A stretch of DNA of 64,000 nt from Mucilaginibacter aquaedulcis (lineage in GTDB: Bacteria > Bacteroidota > Bacteroidia > Sphingobacteriales > Sphingobacteriaceae), in assembly GCF_030409325.1 (NCBI RefSeq), contig NZ_JAUFPR010000002.1:1054001-1118000 (forward strand), in the 5' to 3' direction. Below the pieces are notes generated by a model. The model ran no database searches and was not told where the DNA came from. It was given only the letters and a program-made list of their open reading frames with translations. This document shows, one piece after another, positions 35,074 through 44,392 of the stretch. A program made the position numbers and the translations under genes. Within the stretch, counting starts at the first letter, position 1; the number at the start of each line of letters is the position of its first letter.

Positions 35074-35673
35074 ATGATCTCACCATTCGATCCCGAAGCT
35101 GCCTATATTTTGGAGGACGACCGGGTATTGCTCAAACCCCTACAAAGCGACGATTTTGAAAACCTATTACCCTTTGCCATTAACGAACCCGATACCTGGA
35201 AATATTCACAAACCAGCCCTAAAGGCAATGATGGCATGCGTACTTACATTGATGCAGCCCTAAAGGCACGCGCCGAAGGTAAAGAATACCCCTTTATAGT
35301 TTATGATAAAATAAGTAAAGCCTATGCGGGCTGCACCCGGTTTTACGATATACAAATTGCCAATGATTCGTTACAATTGGGTTATACCTGGTATGGCGAA
35401 AAATTCAGGGGCACCGGCCTCAACAAACACTGTAAATATTTATTGCTGCAATTTGCCTTTGAAAACCTGGGTATGAAACGGGTTGAGTTTAGGGCCGATG
35501 CACGAAACGCCCTCAGCATTGCCGCCATGAAAAGCATTGGATGTACGGTAGAAGGTATTCTCAGAAGTCACATGCCGCTCAGGGAGGGCGGTCGCCGTGA
35601 TTCTATTGTGCTTAGTATTTTACAGCCAGAGTGGGAAGAGGAAATAAAAGTAGCATTAAAGGCTAAACTGTAA
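35074..35673 (+). CDS. GNAT family N-acetyltransferase (RimJ/RimL type)
   Basis: The 199-residue protein belongs to the GNAT superfamily, which moves an acetyl group from acetyl-CoA to an amine. The RimJ/RimL layout is clear: LEDDRVLLKPLQSDDFENLLPFA at the N-terminus, then YAGCTRFYDIQIANDSLQLGYTWYGEKFRGTGLNKHCKYLLLQFAFENLG (the acetyl-CoA pyrophosphate loop is the RGTGLN segment), MKRVEFRADARNALSIAAMKSIGCTVEGILRSH. The substrate may be a protein N-terminus or a small molecule. Single gene. Confidence 0.9.
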   Translation: MISPFDPEAAYILEDDRVLLKPLQSDDFENLLPFAINEPDTWKYSQTSPKGNDGMRTYIDAALKARAEGKEYPFIVYDKISKAYAGCTRFYDIQIANDSLQLGYTWYGEKFRGTGLNKHCKYLLLQFAFENLGMKRVEFRADARNALSIAAMKSIGCTVEGILRSHMPLREGGRRDSIVLSILQPEWEEEIKVALKAKL

Positions 35674-35796
35674 TTGTATTTTAAAAGTCATTAAATTCCA
35701 AATATGCAGTGAACGGCATAATTGATGGGTATTTACACAAACCTTAGTGGTAACAAATTTATTCTCGAAGCATCTATATCATAAAATTATACCCGT

Positions 35797-36486
35797 TTGG
35801 AAACAATACTTCATATTACCGACCTGAGTAAAACGTATCAAAGTGCCGGTCGCACGCTTACAGTACTCAGCGATATAAACTTTATCATAGCAGCAGGCTC
35901 AACCAATGCCATTGTTGGCCCATCAGGCAGTGGCAAAACAACCCTGCTGGGATTGTGCGCCGGGCTTGACCGCTCAAGTTCAGGTTCTGTACAGCTAAAC
36001 AATATCAATCTGAGTAGCTTAACTGAAGACCAGCGTGCCCAGGTTCGTAATCAGCATATTGGGTTTATATTTCAGAATTTCCAGCTGCTCCCTACCCTTA
36101 CAGCCCTTGAAAACGTAATGGTTCCGTTGGAGCTGCGTAATGAGAAAAACATCAGGGCAAAGGCGCTTGATCTGCTGGATAAAGTTGGGCTGGCCGAACG
36201 TGGTCATCACTACCCTTCCCAGTTATCAGGCGGCGAACAGCAACGGGTATCATTGGCACGGGCTTTTTCAAACGCCCCTAAAATTTTGTTTGCCGATGAA
36301 CCTACCGGTAACCTTGATGCCGAAACCAGCGAAAAGGTGGTGAAGCTGATATTCGACCTTAACAAAGAAGCGGGCACTACATTGGTACTGGTAACGCATG
36401 ACCTTGAACTGGCTGCCAAAACTCAGCGCATCATCAGGATCAAAGGCGGCAAACTCATAGCAGACGAGAAAACTATTAACGGATAG
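35797..36486 (+). CDS. ABC transporter ATP-binding protein, YbbA/LolD type
   Basis: The 229-residue ATPase has Walker A GPSGSGKTT (about 45-53), the Q-loop, the signature LSGGEQQR (about 141-148), Walker B ILFADEPTGNLD and the switch His in LVTHDLE. It belongs to the MacB/LolD/YbbA group that works with FtsX-like permeases. The start is a TTG at 35797; a stop lies 15 nt upstream in frame and no ATG or GTG is available, so translation may be weak. It is followed by an 852-residue permease (7 nt) and a GDSL esterase (4 nt), the same order as E. coli ybbA-ybbP with tesA. Confidence 0.93.
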   Translation: METILHITDLSKTYQSAGRTLTVLSDINFIIAAGSTNAIVGPSGSGKTTLLGLCAGLDRSSSGSVQLNNINLSSLTEDQRAQVRNQHIGFIFQNFQLLPTLTALENVMVPLELRNEKNIRAKALDLLDKVGLAERGHHYPSQLSGGEQQRVSLARAFSNAPKILFADEPTGNLDAETSEKVVKLIFDLNKEAGTTLVLVTHDLELAAKTQRIIRIKGGKLIADEKTING

Positions 36487-36493
36487 GGCTTTT

Positions 36494-39052
36494 ATGGAAA
36501 CCAACGCTGTTAATTACCACCGAAAAATAAACTTACGCTGGCTGCTCAACATGGCCTGGCGCGATAGCCGTAAAAATCATTCCAGGCTATTCCTTTTTAT
36601 ATCGGCTATTGTATTTGGCATAGCCGCTTTAGTGGCCATTTATTCGTTCAAGTACAATGTACAAAATGATGTTAACGGGCAAGCAGCCACCCTTATTGGT
36701 GCCGATCTATCTATATCAGGCAACAAACCCGTTAGTGCATCATTAAAACAACTGCTTGATTCTTTAGGCGATGAACGATCACAGGAACGCAGCTTTGCTT
36801 CGATGGCCTATTTCCCAAAAAGCAAGGATACCCGGCTGGTGCAGGTACGCGCGCTACAGGGAGGATTTCCTTACTACGGCTCCATCGAAACAACACCTGC
36901 AGAAGCTGGCACATCCTTCAAAAAAGGAAAAATGGCACTGGTTGATAAAACCCTGATGCTGCAATTTAACGCCCACCCTGGCGACTCCATAAAAATTGGC
37001 AACAGCTTATTTTTAATCACCGGCATTTTAAACCGGGCGCCCGGCCAAAGCGGTGTTGTAGCAGGCATTGCGCCGGTGGTTTACATCCCTATGCAATACT
37101 TGGAGCAAACCGGGCTTTTAAAAATTGGCAGCCGCGTTAATTACAGCTTTTATTATAAATACAACAAGCCTGTAAATATGGACAGGCTTACCAAAAAGAT
37201 AGACCCTACCCTTGACAAAGCCGGGATGCGTTATGAAACCATTGAAGGGCGCAAAGAAAACACCGGCCGTAACTTTGGCGATCTGAGCAAGTTTTTATCC
37301 CTTGTTGGTTTTGTTGCCTTATTGCTGGGTTGTGTAGGTGTAGCCAGTGCGGTACATATTTACGTTCGTGAAAAAATTGCATCTATAGCTATTATGAGGT
37401 GTTTGGGTGTTAAATCATCTGAAGCATTTTTAATATACCTGATACAAATTGTAGGCATCGGATTAATTGGCTCGGTTACCGGGGCAGCTTTGGGCACAGC
37501 CATACAACACTTATTACCATTGCTATTTAAGGATTTTTTACCGTTCAGCATATCGGTACAAATATCATGGATGGCCATTGGGCAGGGCATTTTGCTTGGG
37601 GTTATCATATCTATCCTATTTGCCCTGCTTCCGCTGATATCCATCCGCAATATATCGCCGCTCAATACCCTGCGCATGTCTTTCGACACAGTAAATCCCT
37701 CACGCGATCCCTTGCGTTGGCTGGTGTATTTATTGATCATGCTGTTTATTATTTGCTTCACCTTTTTACAGTTAGGTAGTTGGATGGGCAGCATTTTCTT
37801 TACTTTGGGTATACTGGCCGCCTTTACAATTCTGGCTGCTGTAGCATGGTTATTAATGCGTGTAATGAAACTGCTTATTAATGACTCCTGGAGTTATTTG
37901 TGGCGGCAAGGCTTTGCCAACTTATACCGCCCCAATAACCAAACCCTCATCCTTATGGTTTCTATAGGACTTAGTACCATGTTTATATGCATCCTGTTTT
38001 TTATTCAAAGCATCCTGATCGGGCAGGTTAGTTTATCGGCGAGTGGCAATCAGTCGAACATGATATTGTTTGATATACAGAACAACCAGAAAGATTCGGT
38101 TGCCGATTTAACCCGTAAACAAGGTCTTCCTATATTGCAGCAGGTACCTATTGTAACCCTTCGGATTGAACAAATCAACGGTAAAACCGCTGCTGACCTC
38201 CAAAAAGATTCGACTATTAAAATTTCACATGGTGTTTTCGCTTACGAATACCGTGTAACCTTCCGCGATTCGCTTTCTGAATCGGAAAAACTAACAGATG
38301 GCACTTGGGTTGGCAAAGCGCAGCCAGGTAAAGATGTGCCCGTATCTATTGAAGAAAACCTGGCCAAGCGTGCAAGTCTGAAAATTGGTGATAAGATCAT
38401 ATTTAACGTACAAGGTGTGCAAATGCCGGCCTACGTAAGCAGCATACGCAAAGTAAACTGGGGTAAGGTACAAACTAACTTCCAGGTGGTTTTCCCAACC
38501 GGGGTGCTGGAAGATGCTCCTCAGTTTCAGGTATTGCTAACCCATGTGCCTTCAAACAAGGCATCAGCAGCTTTTCAACGCGCGGTAGTACGCAGTTTTC
38601 CAAATGTTTCTATCATTGATCTGGGGCTAATTCTGAGTGTTCTTGACGAGTTACTCAGCAAAATAAGCTACGTAATCCGTTTTATGAGCGCGTTCAGCAT
38701 TTTAACGGGTATTGTGGTACTTATAGCCTCTTTGCGTATCAGTAAATACCAACGCATTCAGGAAAGTGTTTTATTGCGAACCCTGGGTGCCAGCCGAAAG
38801 CAAATATTTGTAATTACCGCTTTGGAATATTTGTTTTTAGGAAGTTTATCTGCCCTTACCGGCATAGCCATAGCTTTTGGCGGCAGCTGGCTTTTGGCTA
38901 AATATAGTTTTGAAGTACCTTACACAGTAAGCTATTTGCCTGCAGTTATTTTATTTTTTATAATATCCATACTAACAGTTATCATTGGCTTGTTAAATAG
39001 CAGGGGCATTTTAAATAAACCACCGCTCGAAATATTAAGAACCAACGCTTAA
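36494..39052 (+). CDS. FtsX-like ABC permease, YbbP type
   Basis: The 852-residue protein has an N-terminal membrane segment (about 30-50), a large periplasmic MacB-PCD-like domain (about 55-260), three membrane segments with the FtsX signature (about 265-400), a further set near 410-510, a second periplasmic domain (about 515-730) and three terminal segments (about 740-850). This doubled FtsX layout is that of YbbP/LolC-E-like permeases with 10 helices. It pairs with the ATPase directly upstream. The complex may extract lipids or remodel substrates at the periplasmic face. The family is clear, the substrate unknown. Confidence 0.93.
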   Translation: METNAVNYHRKINLRWLLNMAWRDSRKNHSRLFLFISAIVFGIAALVAIYSFKYNVQNDVNGQAATLIGADLSISGNKPVSASLKQLLDSLGDERSQERSFASMAYFPKSKDTRLVQVRALQGGFPYYGSIETTPAEAGTSFKKGKMALVDKTLMLQFNAHPGDSIKIGNSLFLITGILNRAPGQSGVVAGIAPVVYIPMQYLEQTGLLKIGSRVNYSFYYKYNKPVNMDRLTKKIDPTLDKAGMRYETIEGRKENTGRNFGDLSKFLSLVGFVALLLGCVGVASAVHIYVREKIASIAIMRCLGVKSSEAFLIYLIQIVGIGLIGSVTGAALGTAIQHLLPLLFKDFLPFSISVQISWMAIGQGILLGVIISILFALLPLISIRNISPLNTLRMSFDTVNPSRDPLRWLVYLLIMLFIICFTFLQLGSWMGSIFFTLGILAAFTILAAVAWLLMRVMKLLINDSWSYLWRQGFANLYRPNNQTLILMVSIGLSTMFICILFFIQSILIGQVSLSASGNQSNMILFDIQNNQKDSVADLTRKQGLPILQQVPIVTLRIEQINGKTAADLQKDSTIKISHGVFAYEYRVTFRDSLSESEKLTDGTWVGKAQPGKDVPVSIEENLAKRASLKIGDKIIFNVQGVQMPAYVSSIRKVNWGKVQTNFQVVFPTGVLEDAPQFQVLLTHVPSNKASAAFQRAVVRSFPNVSIIDLGLILSVLDELLSKISYVIRFMSAFSILTGIVVLIASLRISKYQRIQESVLLRTLGASRKQIFVITALEYLFLGSLSALTGIAIAFGGSWLLAKYSFEVPYTVSYLPAVILFFIISILTVIIGLLNSRGILNKPPLEILRTNA

Positions 39053-39056
39053 TTAT

Positions 39057-39740
39057 ATGCACAAAATCCGGTTAGCCATTATATTATTCGCGGTAGTTAC
39101 ACTTGCAGCCTGTGGCGAAAACAAAAAACCTGCTGCTGAGGAAGCTTCACAAAGTCCCTCAACAGAAACCAAAACCGATTCATCAGCCTCAAAAACAGCT
39201 TTGTTTTTTGGCGATAGCATTACTGCCGGTTATGGATTGGATGATCCGTCAGAAGCATTTCCCGGGGTGATTAAGAATAAAATAGATTCGTTAAAACTGC
39301 CTTACAAGGTAATTAATGCGGGCCTCAGCGGTGAAACAACAGCAGGTGGTAACGGCCGTATTGATTGGTTGCTGAAACAAAAGATTGACGTTTTTATACT
39401 GGAACTTGGGGCAAACGATGGCCTGCGCGGCATACCGGTCACAGAAACCATTAAGAATTTGCAAAGTATTATTGATAAGGTAAAAACTAAATATCCGCAG
39501 GCTAAAATAGTATTGCTTGGTATGCAGGTTCCGCCTAATATGGGGCCAGATTATACCAACAAATTCAAAGCGGTATTCCCTACCCTTGCGGCTAAAAACA
39601 ATATATCTCTTGTGCCTTTCCTGTTACAGGGAGTTGGCGGAGTACCCGAACTTAACCAGGGCGATGGTATACACCCTACAGCCAAAGGAGCTAAAATAGT
39701 TGCGGAAAACGTGTGGAAGGTTTTACAGGGAGTATTGTAA
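39057..39740 (+). CDS. Lipoprotein GDSL esterase/lipase, TesA type
   Basis: The 227-residue SGNH hydrolase has a lipobox LAAC (Cys19) after a signal peptide, so it should be a lipoprotein. Block I FGDSITAGYG carries the catalytic Ser54; block II Gly is in GLSGETTAGG; block III is GAND (Asn120); block V DGIHP supplies Asp203 and His206. It acts on acyl or aryl esters, like E. coli TesA. It is the third gene of the ybbA-ybbP-tesA operon, 4 nt after the permease. Confidence 0.93.
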   Translation: MHKIRLAIILFAVVTLAACGENKKPAAEEASQSPSTETKTDSSASKTALFFGDSITAGYGLDDPSEAFPGVIKNKIDSLKLPYKVINAGLSGETTAGGNGRIDWLLKQKIDVFILELGANDGLRGIPVTETIKNLQSIIDKVKTKYPQAKIVLLGMQVPPNMGPDYTNKFKAVFPTLAAKNNISLVPFLLQGVGGVPELNQGDGIHPTAKGAKIVAENVWKVLQGVL

Positions 39741-39762
39741 AATACTTCCCTGTAAAATATAA

Positions 39763-40773
39763 TTAAGTTGATTTTCTTACTTTCAGGTCTGTTGGTAATA
39801 TAACATGTTGTTTGTTATTGTTAACCACAGATGTATTAAGCCTGTTTAATAATATGGTGATCACCTGATCGGCAATATTGTCAATAGGCTGGGCTATAGC
39901 TGTAACCGGCGGATTACTCAGTTCAAAAACCTCGTAATCATCAAAAGATATCAGCGCAATATCTTCAGGTACTCTTTTATTTAAATTGCGGAGAGCTTTA
40001 AGTCCGCAGGTAGCTAAACGGTTGTTTCCGAACAAAATGGAGTCAGTGTCCGGATGTTCATTTAAAAAATCAGCAATCTGATTTATCATCAGCTTTTTAT
40101 CCTGAAAAAAGTCAACCTCCAGAACACTCATATTCAGCTTGCTTTCATTCATAGCTTTTTTATAGCCATCAAGCCTGTCAATCATTTGGCTCTGGTGCGC
40201 ATCAATGCTGATAAAAGCTACATTTTTATACCCCTTATCAACAAGGTAACGGGTAGCATTATAGGTACTGAACAGGTTATCAACCAGTACGTAATCGGTT
40301 TCTACTTCGGGTAAATGTCTGTCAAAAAGCACAACTGGTAAACCATCCCTGATCAAACCGCTTATATCCTCTTCTATGCCCTGAGGTGGCACAATAATAT
40401 AACCGTCAACATGCCTGTCGCGAAACATAGCAATCAGCTCCTGAGTTTTTTGAGTATCGTTATCGGTACTGCTATAAATAATCTTATAGCCGTTTTTGTA
40501 GGCTCGTTCTTCAATTTGCCTTGCTATACTGGCAAAAAATGTATTGGATATATCCTCTACCAGTAACCCAATAATATTTGACTTACCGGTACGTAAACTT
40601 TTGGCGAGGGAGTTAGGCTTGTAACCAACTTCTTTTACATATTTTAAAACACGGTCAACCAATTCCTCACTTATTCTTTTTTCGCGGGCCCGTCCATTTA
40701 AAATAAACGAAACAGTTGTTTTAGATATGTTCAGGCTATTGGCTATATCAACAATAGATAATTTCTTCTTCAA
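39763..40773 (-). CDS. LacI family transcriptional regulator
   Basis: The 336-residue protein has an N-terminal LacI HTH (SIVDIANSLNISKTTVSFILNG, residues 5-26, plus hinge helix YKPNSLAKSLRTGKSN) and a periplasmic-binding-protein-like effector domain (about 65-330, with IIGLLVEDISNTFFASIARQIEE and DIALISFDDYEVFELSNPPVTAIAQP). It is probably a sugar-responsive repressor. Convergent with the esterase gene, no sugar operon is adjacent, so targets are remote. AT-rich spacer upstream lacks a clear operator. Confidence 0.93.
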   Translation of the reverse strand: MKKKLSIVDIANSLNISKTTVSFILNGRAREKRISEELVDRVLKYVKEVGYKPNSLAKSLRTGKSNIIGLLVEDISNTFFASIARQIEERAYKNGYKIIYSSTDNDTQKTQELIAMFRDRHVDGYIIVPPQGIEEDISGLIRDGLPVVLFDRHLPEVETDYVLVDNLFSTYNATRYLVDKGYKNVAFISIDAHQSQMIDRLDGYKKAMNESKLNMSVLEVDFFQDKKLMINQIADFLNEHPDTDSILFGNNRLATCGLKALRNLNKRVPEDIALISFDDYEVFELSNPPVTAIAQPIDNIADQVITILLNRLNTSVVNNNKQHVILPTDLKVRKST

Positions 40774-40918
40774 ATGCTTAATGTTATTTATCCAAATATA
40801 TGATATATATACTAACAGAAAAGAGCCTTTATACTATAAGTTAGCTATAAATTTCAATAAAAAGCCCGATACATCAATTGATCATTAAAAATGAGGCGAT
40901 AACGATGTAAACTTCATA

Positions 40919-40951
40919 AAAAAAGACCGCCCATAACGGGCGGCCTTTTTT
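40919..40951. terminator. Terminator-like GC-rich hairpin
   Basis: AAAAAAGACCGCCC pairs with GGGCGGCCTTTTTT with one mismatch and loop ATAAC. It has A and T tracts on both sides, so it can act in both directions. On the minus strand it lies downstream of the repeat-rich gene at 40999. Confidence 0.75.
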
Positions 40952-40998
40952 GTATATATAGGGAATTGAATTAATACATATCTTATTAAATCAATATC

Positions 40999-41754
40999 TT
41001 ATTGGCGGGTTCCGTAACCTACCCTGTTTTGGGCAAAGCGGTCGCCGTTGTTGTTGCCGCGGTCATGATTATCATTTTGGTTTCCTCTGCCCCAATTACC
41101 GCGGTCATGGTTATCGTTTTGGTTTGATCTGCCGCCCCAGTTACCCTGGTTGCGATCATTACCTCTTTCCCAGTTGCCATGGTTGCGGTTGTCGTTACCT
41201 CTGCCCCAGTTACCACGGTCATGATTGTCATATCCCCTGCCCCAGTTACCCCTGTTGCGATTATCGTTGCCCCAGCCACGGTTGTCGCGACTGCTGTAAG
41301 CGTAACCTCCTGAATATCTTCTATCAAAACGATGTCCCCAGTTACTGCGGTCTCCGGCATAACCACCCCATCTTGACCTGTAAACATCATGGTGCAGGTA
41401 AGGGCGCGGTGAACGAACTTCATATCTTACCGCAGTACGCCAGTTATAGTCGCGGTATGCGCCTGGCAAGTAATACGCGCTTACCCACGCACTGCCGTTA
41501 TTATAATAATAACAATGATTAGGTACACTGTAGTAAGCCTCTACTTCGGGCAAATAGTAGTAGTCATCACTATAATCAGCAGGTATGTTGTCATCGTCAT
41601 AAACTGGTGCTTCTTCAACTATCACCGGACGAGGGGTATAAACACGATGCACAGGTATGTTTACACCAAGTTGTATAGATATTTGAGCTTGTGCTGCATT
41701 GGCAGAAAACAGGATGCCTGATGCTATTGCTGATAATAAGACTAACTTTTTCAT
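40999..41754 (-). CDS. Secreted protein with Asn/Gly/Trp/Arg repeat tail
   Basis: From ATG 41754 the protein has 251 residues. It has a signal peptide ending NAAQAQ (about residue 23), a Tyr-rich globular segment (about 25-130, VYDDDNIPADYSDDYYYLPEVEAYYSV) and a low-complexity tail (about 155-245) with repeated GNWGRG units. The Tyr-rich middle resembles other Bacteroidota YXWGXW-type secreted proteins, but the family is not certain. Translation from an upstream in-frame ATG at 41790 would add 12 residues before the signal peptide and is unlikely. The frame-shifted ORFs on both strands over the tail are repeat artefacts. Function unknown; an extracellular matrix or surface role is a guess. 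Confidence 0.75.
   Translation of the reverse strand: MKKLVLLSAIASGILFSANAAQAQISIQLGVNIPVHRVYTPRPVIVEEAPVYDDDNIPADYSDDYYYLPEVEAYYSVPNHCYYYNNGSAWVSAYYLPGAYRDYNWRTAVRYEVRSPRPYLHHDVYRSRWGGYAGDRSNWGHRFDRRYSGGYAYSSRDNRGWGNDNRNRGNWGRGYDNHDRGNWGRGNDNRNHGNWERGNDRNQGNWGGRSNQNDNHDRGNWGRGNQNDNHDRGNNNGDRFAQNRVGYGTRQ
41053..41253 (-). repeat. Coding tandem repeat (RGNWGRG-N-D-N-H-D units)
   Basis: About five degenerate units of 12-14 codons (for example RGNWGRGYDNHD, RGNWGRGNDNRN, HGNWERGNDRNQ) at residues 168-234 of the protein above. The DNA repeat is strong enough to open frames on both strands. Confidence 0.75.
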
Positions 41755-42037
41755 AATAGTAAAATTTATACAGTTATGACGATGCAGCAATGCAATGGTT
41801 TAATTAGTCTTGTAATCATATTTAAAAACAATTGTAAATCAGAATTTAATTTTAATTGAGATTGACCTGATAGAATTAAATCCTGTTTATCATAGTTTAT
41901 ATCACTATACATTAAGAAGCAGTCTGATTGTAAAGCAGCAATTGCCTTTAAAGAGTTTGTTGTCATACCATTACTACAAAACAGATTTTCGTATTCACTG
42001 TATATTTATTTAATTTGGTAACCATAAATCAATTGCC

Positions 42038-43345
42038 ATGAAAAACAGAAAACTACTCTCCTTATTGTTGCCTGTGGCAGCGATAACCAGTTTTATACTT
42101 TTTAATGCTTGTAAAGACGGTGGCCCCACTACTAATAAAGAAACGCCAACCGCAACAACCCCAATTGCAGGTGGTGGTGCCGGTTTAAAACTCCCTTCGG
42201 GCTTTAGTGCAGCTGTTATTGCCGAAAAGCTTGGCGGTACCCGCGAAATTGCCGTAACTCAACAAGGCAATATATATGTAAAACTAAGCCGTGCAAAAAA
42301 TGGCAAAGGCATATTATTTTTACAGCAGGAAGGCGATAAAGCAACTGTAAAAAATAGTTTTGGCACCTTTGGCGGCACCGGTGTTTTTGTTAAAAACGGT
42401 TACTTGTATGCTTCATCAGATGAGGAGGTTTTCCGCTTTAAGCTGAATGATAAAAACGAGGTGATTAACCCCGATCAGCCCGAAAAAATTGTTACCGGCT
42501 TAATTAGCCGCAGGGAGCATGAGCCCAAAGCTATTACCCTTGATAACGATGGAAACCTGTATGTTAACATTGGTGCTTACTCAAACTCTTGCCAGGTTGA
42601 TGACCGTAAAAAAGGTTCTCCGGGCCGTAAAGGTTGTCCCATTTTAGATTCGGCCGGTGGTATATGGCAATTTAAAGCCGATAAACTTAACCAGCACTAC
42701 GGCGATGGCGTACGGTATGCAACCGGGCTGCGCAATGTAGTAGGTATGGATTGGAATCAGCAAAACAATCAGCTTTTTGTGATGCAGCATGGCCGCGATC
42801 AGCTGCATGACCTTTATCCAGATTTATATACCGTACAGCAATCGGCTATTTTACCTGCCGAATGTATGTATGCCCTGAAAAAAGGAGATAATGCAGGCTG
42901 GCCTTATATGTATTATGACCAGGAGCAGCACAAAAAAATATTAGCACCTGAGTATGGCGGCGACGGCAAAAAAGAAGGCGGACAGGATGCTATTGACCCC
43001 GTTGCCGCTTTCCCGGGGCACCTTGCACCAAACGGATTGCTATTTTACACAGGTGATCAATTTCCTGAAAAATATAAGAACGGAGCATTCATAGCCTTCC
43101 ACGGCTCATGGAACCGCGCACCTGAGCCACAGGCTGGTTACTTTGTGGTATTTCAGCCTTTTAAAGATGGCAAACCTGCCGGTGAGTGGGAAATATTTGC
43201 TGATGGCTTTTCAGGATCGGCTGCCAACACAGCTTCTGGCCGTGCCGAACACCGCCCTTGCGGGCTGGCCCAGGGCCCTGACGGGTCTCTTTATGTAACG
43301 GACGATAGCCAGGGAACTATTTATAAAATAACTTACAAAAAATAA
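42038..43345 (+). CDS. PQQ-dependent sugar dehydrogenase family lipoprotein
   Basis: The 435-residue protein has a lipobox FNAC (Cys26) and a beta-propeller of the GSDH/sorbosone dehydrogenase family (about 55-430): GFSAAVIAEKLGGTREIAVTQQGNIYVKL, YATGLRNVVGMDWN, FPGHLAPNGLLFYTGDQFP, FHGSWNRAPEPQAGYFVV and AEHRPCGLAQGPDGSLYVTDD. It may oxidise a sugar or polyol in the periplasm, passing electrons to the cytochrome encoded 2 nt downstream. No PQQ biosynthesis genes are near, and the cofactor assignment is by family only. Confidence 0.88.
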   Translation: MKNRKLLSLLLPVAAITSFILFNACKDGGPTTNKETPTATTPIAGGGAGLKLPSGFSAAVIAEKLGGTREIAVTQQGNIYVKLSRAKNGKGILFLQQEGDKATVKNSFGTFGGTGVFVKNGYLYASSDEEVFRFKLNDKNEVINPDQPEKIVTGLISRREHEPKAITLDNDGNLYVNIGAYSNSCQVDDRKKGSPGRKGCPILDSAGGIWQFKADKLNQHYGDGVRYATGLRNVVGMDWNQQNNQLFVMQHGRDQLHDLYPDLYTVQQSAILPAECMYALKKGDNAGWPYMYYDQEQHKKILAPEYGGDGKKEGGQDAIDPVAAFPGHLAPNGLLFYTGDQFPEKYKNGAFIAFHGSWNRAPEPQAGYFVVFQPFKDGKPAGEWEIFADGFSGSAANTASGRAEHRPCGLAQGPDGSLYVTDDSQGTIYKITYKK

Positions 43346-43347
43346 CA

Positions 43348-43797
43348 ATGCATTTAAAAAAATATGCCTTACTATTATTGGCACTTGTATTATCAACTGC
43401 TGCTTTACAGGCGCAAACCAAACATAAAACAATTAAAAAAGGTGCTGCTATTGGGTTAAAAACCTCAATGAATGCCGGGCAAAAGGTGTTTTCGCAATAC
43501 TGTGTATCATGCCACCAGGCTGATGCCCTGGGCGTGCCACACATGAACCCTCCGTTGGTTAAAACCACCTATGTTTTAGGTGATAAAACCAAACTGATAA
43601 AAATAGTACTGAATGGTTTTAATGAAGACGTAGAAATCAATGGCGAAACCTACTCCAATAGCATGCCATCTCATGATTTTTTAAAGGATCAGGAAATTGC
43701 CGATGTGCTAACTTTTGTACGCAACAGCTTTGGCAATAAAGCGTCGGCTGTAACTATGGCGCAGGTTAAAACAGTAAGGGCAACCAATAAAAAATAA
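43348..43797 (+). CDS. Periplasmic c-type cytochrome
   Basis: The 149-residue protein has a signal peptide (LLLALVLSTAALQAQ) and one haem motif CVSCH (Cys52, Cys55, His56). Met106 in SNSMPSH is the probable axial ligand. The rest is typical of class I cytochrome c. It starts 2 nt after the dehydrogenase stop and is probably its electron acceptor, passing electrons to a terminal oxidase. A strong terminator follows. Confidence 0.92.
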   Translation: MHLKKYALLLLALVLSTAALQAQTKHKTIKKGAAIGLKTSMNAGQKVFSQYCVSCHQADALGVPHMNPPLVKTTYVLGDKTKLIKIVLNGFNEDVEINGETYSNSMPSHDFLKDQEIADVLTFVRNSFGNKASAVTMAQVKTVRATNKK

Positions 43798-43810
43798 ACA
43801 GATAAAACCA

Positions 43811-43852
43811 TAAACAAGAAAAGCGGGCATAAAAACCCGCTTTTCTTGTTTA
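43811..43852. terminator. Bidirectional terminator
   Basis: A perfect 17-bp stem (TAAACAAGAAAAGCGGG with CCCGCTTTTCTTGTTTA), loop of 8 nt, with T-rich ends on both strands. It serves the cytochrome operon and the convergent TPR gene. Confidence 0.85.
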
Positions 43853-43870
43853 TGTAATATTCGTAATTGC

Positions 43871-44392
43871 TTACTCAGTTACATGATAATTGTAAGCCTG
43901 TGTCTGTTTCATTTTAGATTGTACCCGTTTCAAGCTCAATTCAATATCAGTTTTTTCGGTATTGTCGGTAACTTCCATAAATGCTTTCTGATAAGCATCC
44001 AAAGCTTTTGTCCATTGTTTGTTCTTTTCATAAAACAAACCCAACAGGTCATAAACACCAGCAGTATCTGCACCGGGTGTATTCAGCGCTTTAACTGATA
44101 CCGTGTGTACCGTTTTTTCCATATTTAAAAACACCAGCAGATCAAGGTAATCTGTATAGTTATCCGGAAATGAAGGTTCAAGTTCCATACAGGTTTTAAA
44201 ATGATAGCCTGCGGTTTGGTAATCTTTCATTTCGTAATAGTATATCATGCCCAACTGGTGGTGCGCGCGTGCATATAAAGGATCATTGCTTATAATTTCG
44301 TTAAGCAATTTAAGTCCTTTGGTGGTTTTGCCATACGATAGCTTATCCACTGCTCGCAGATATTTTTCTTCTATAGTATAATAAGCGTCCAT
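43871..44392 (-). CDS. Tetratricopeptide repeat protein
   Basis: From ATG 44392 the protein has 173 residues; an in-frame ATG at 44413 would add seven. There are about four TPR-like helix pairs: GLKLLNEIISNDPLYARAHHQLG, AGYHFKTCMELEPSFPDNYTDYLDLL, GVYDLLGLFYEKNKQWTKALDAYQKAF. There is no signal peptide, so it is likely cytoplasmic and a protein-binding adaptor. Partners are unknown. A possible -7 box on the minus strand lies about 205 nt upstream (TAAATTTG, 44604-44597). Confidence 0.8.
   Translation of the reverse strand: MDAYYTIEEKYLRAVDKLSYGKTTKGLKLLNEIISNDPLYARAHHQLGMIYYYEMKDYQTAGYHFKTCMELEPSFPDNYTDYLDLLVFLNMEKTVHTVSVKALNTPGADTAGVYDLLGLFYEKNKQWTKALDAYQKAFMEVTDNTEKTDIELSLKRVQSKMKQTQAYNYHVTE

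Noticed and set aside
41019..41522. Overlapping ORFs of 132-134 codons over the repeat tail on both strands
   Set aside because: They arise from the repetitive GC-biased DNA of the GNWGRG tail; only the frame with the signal peptide makes sense.
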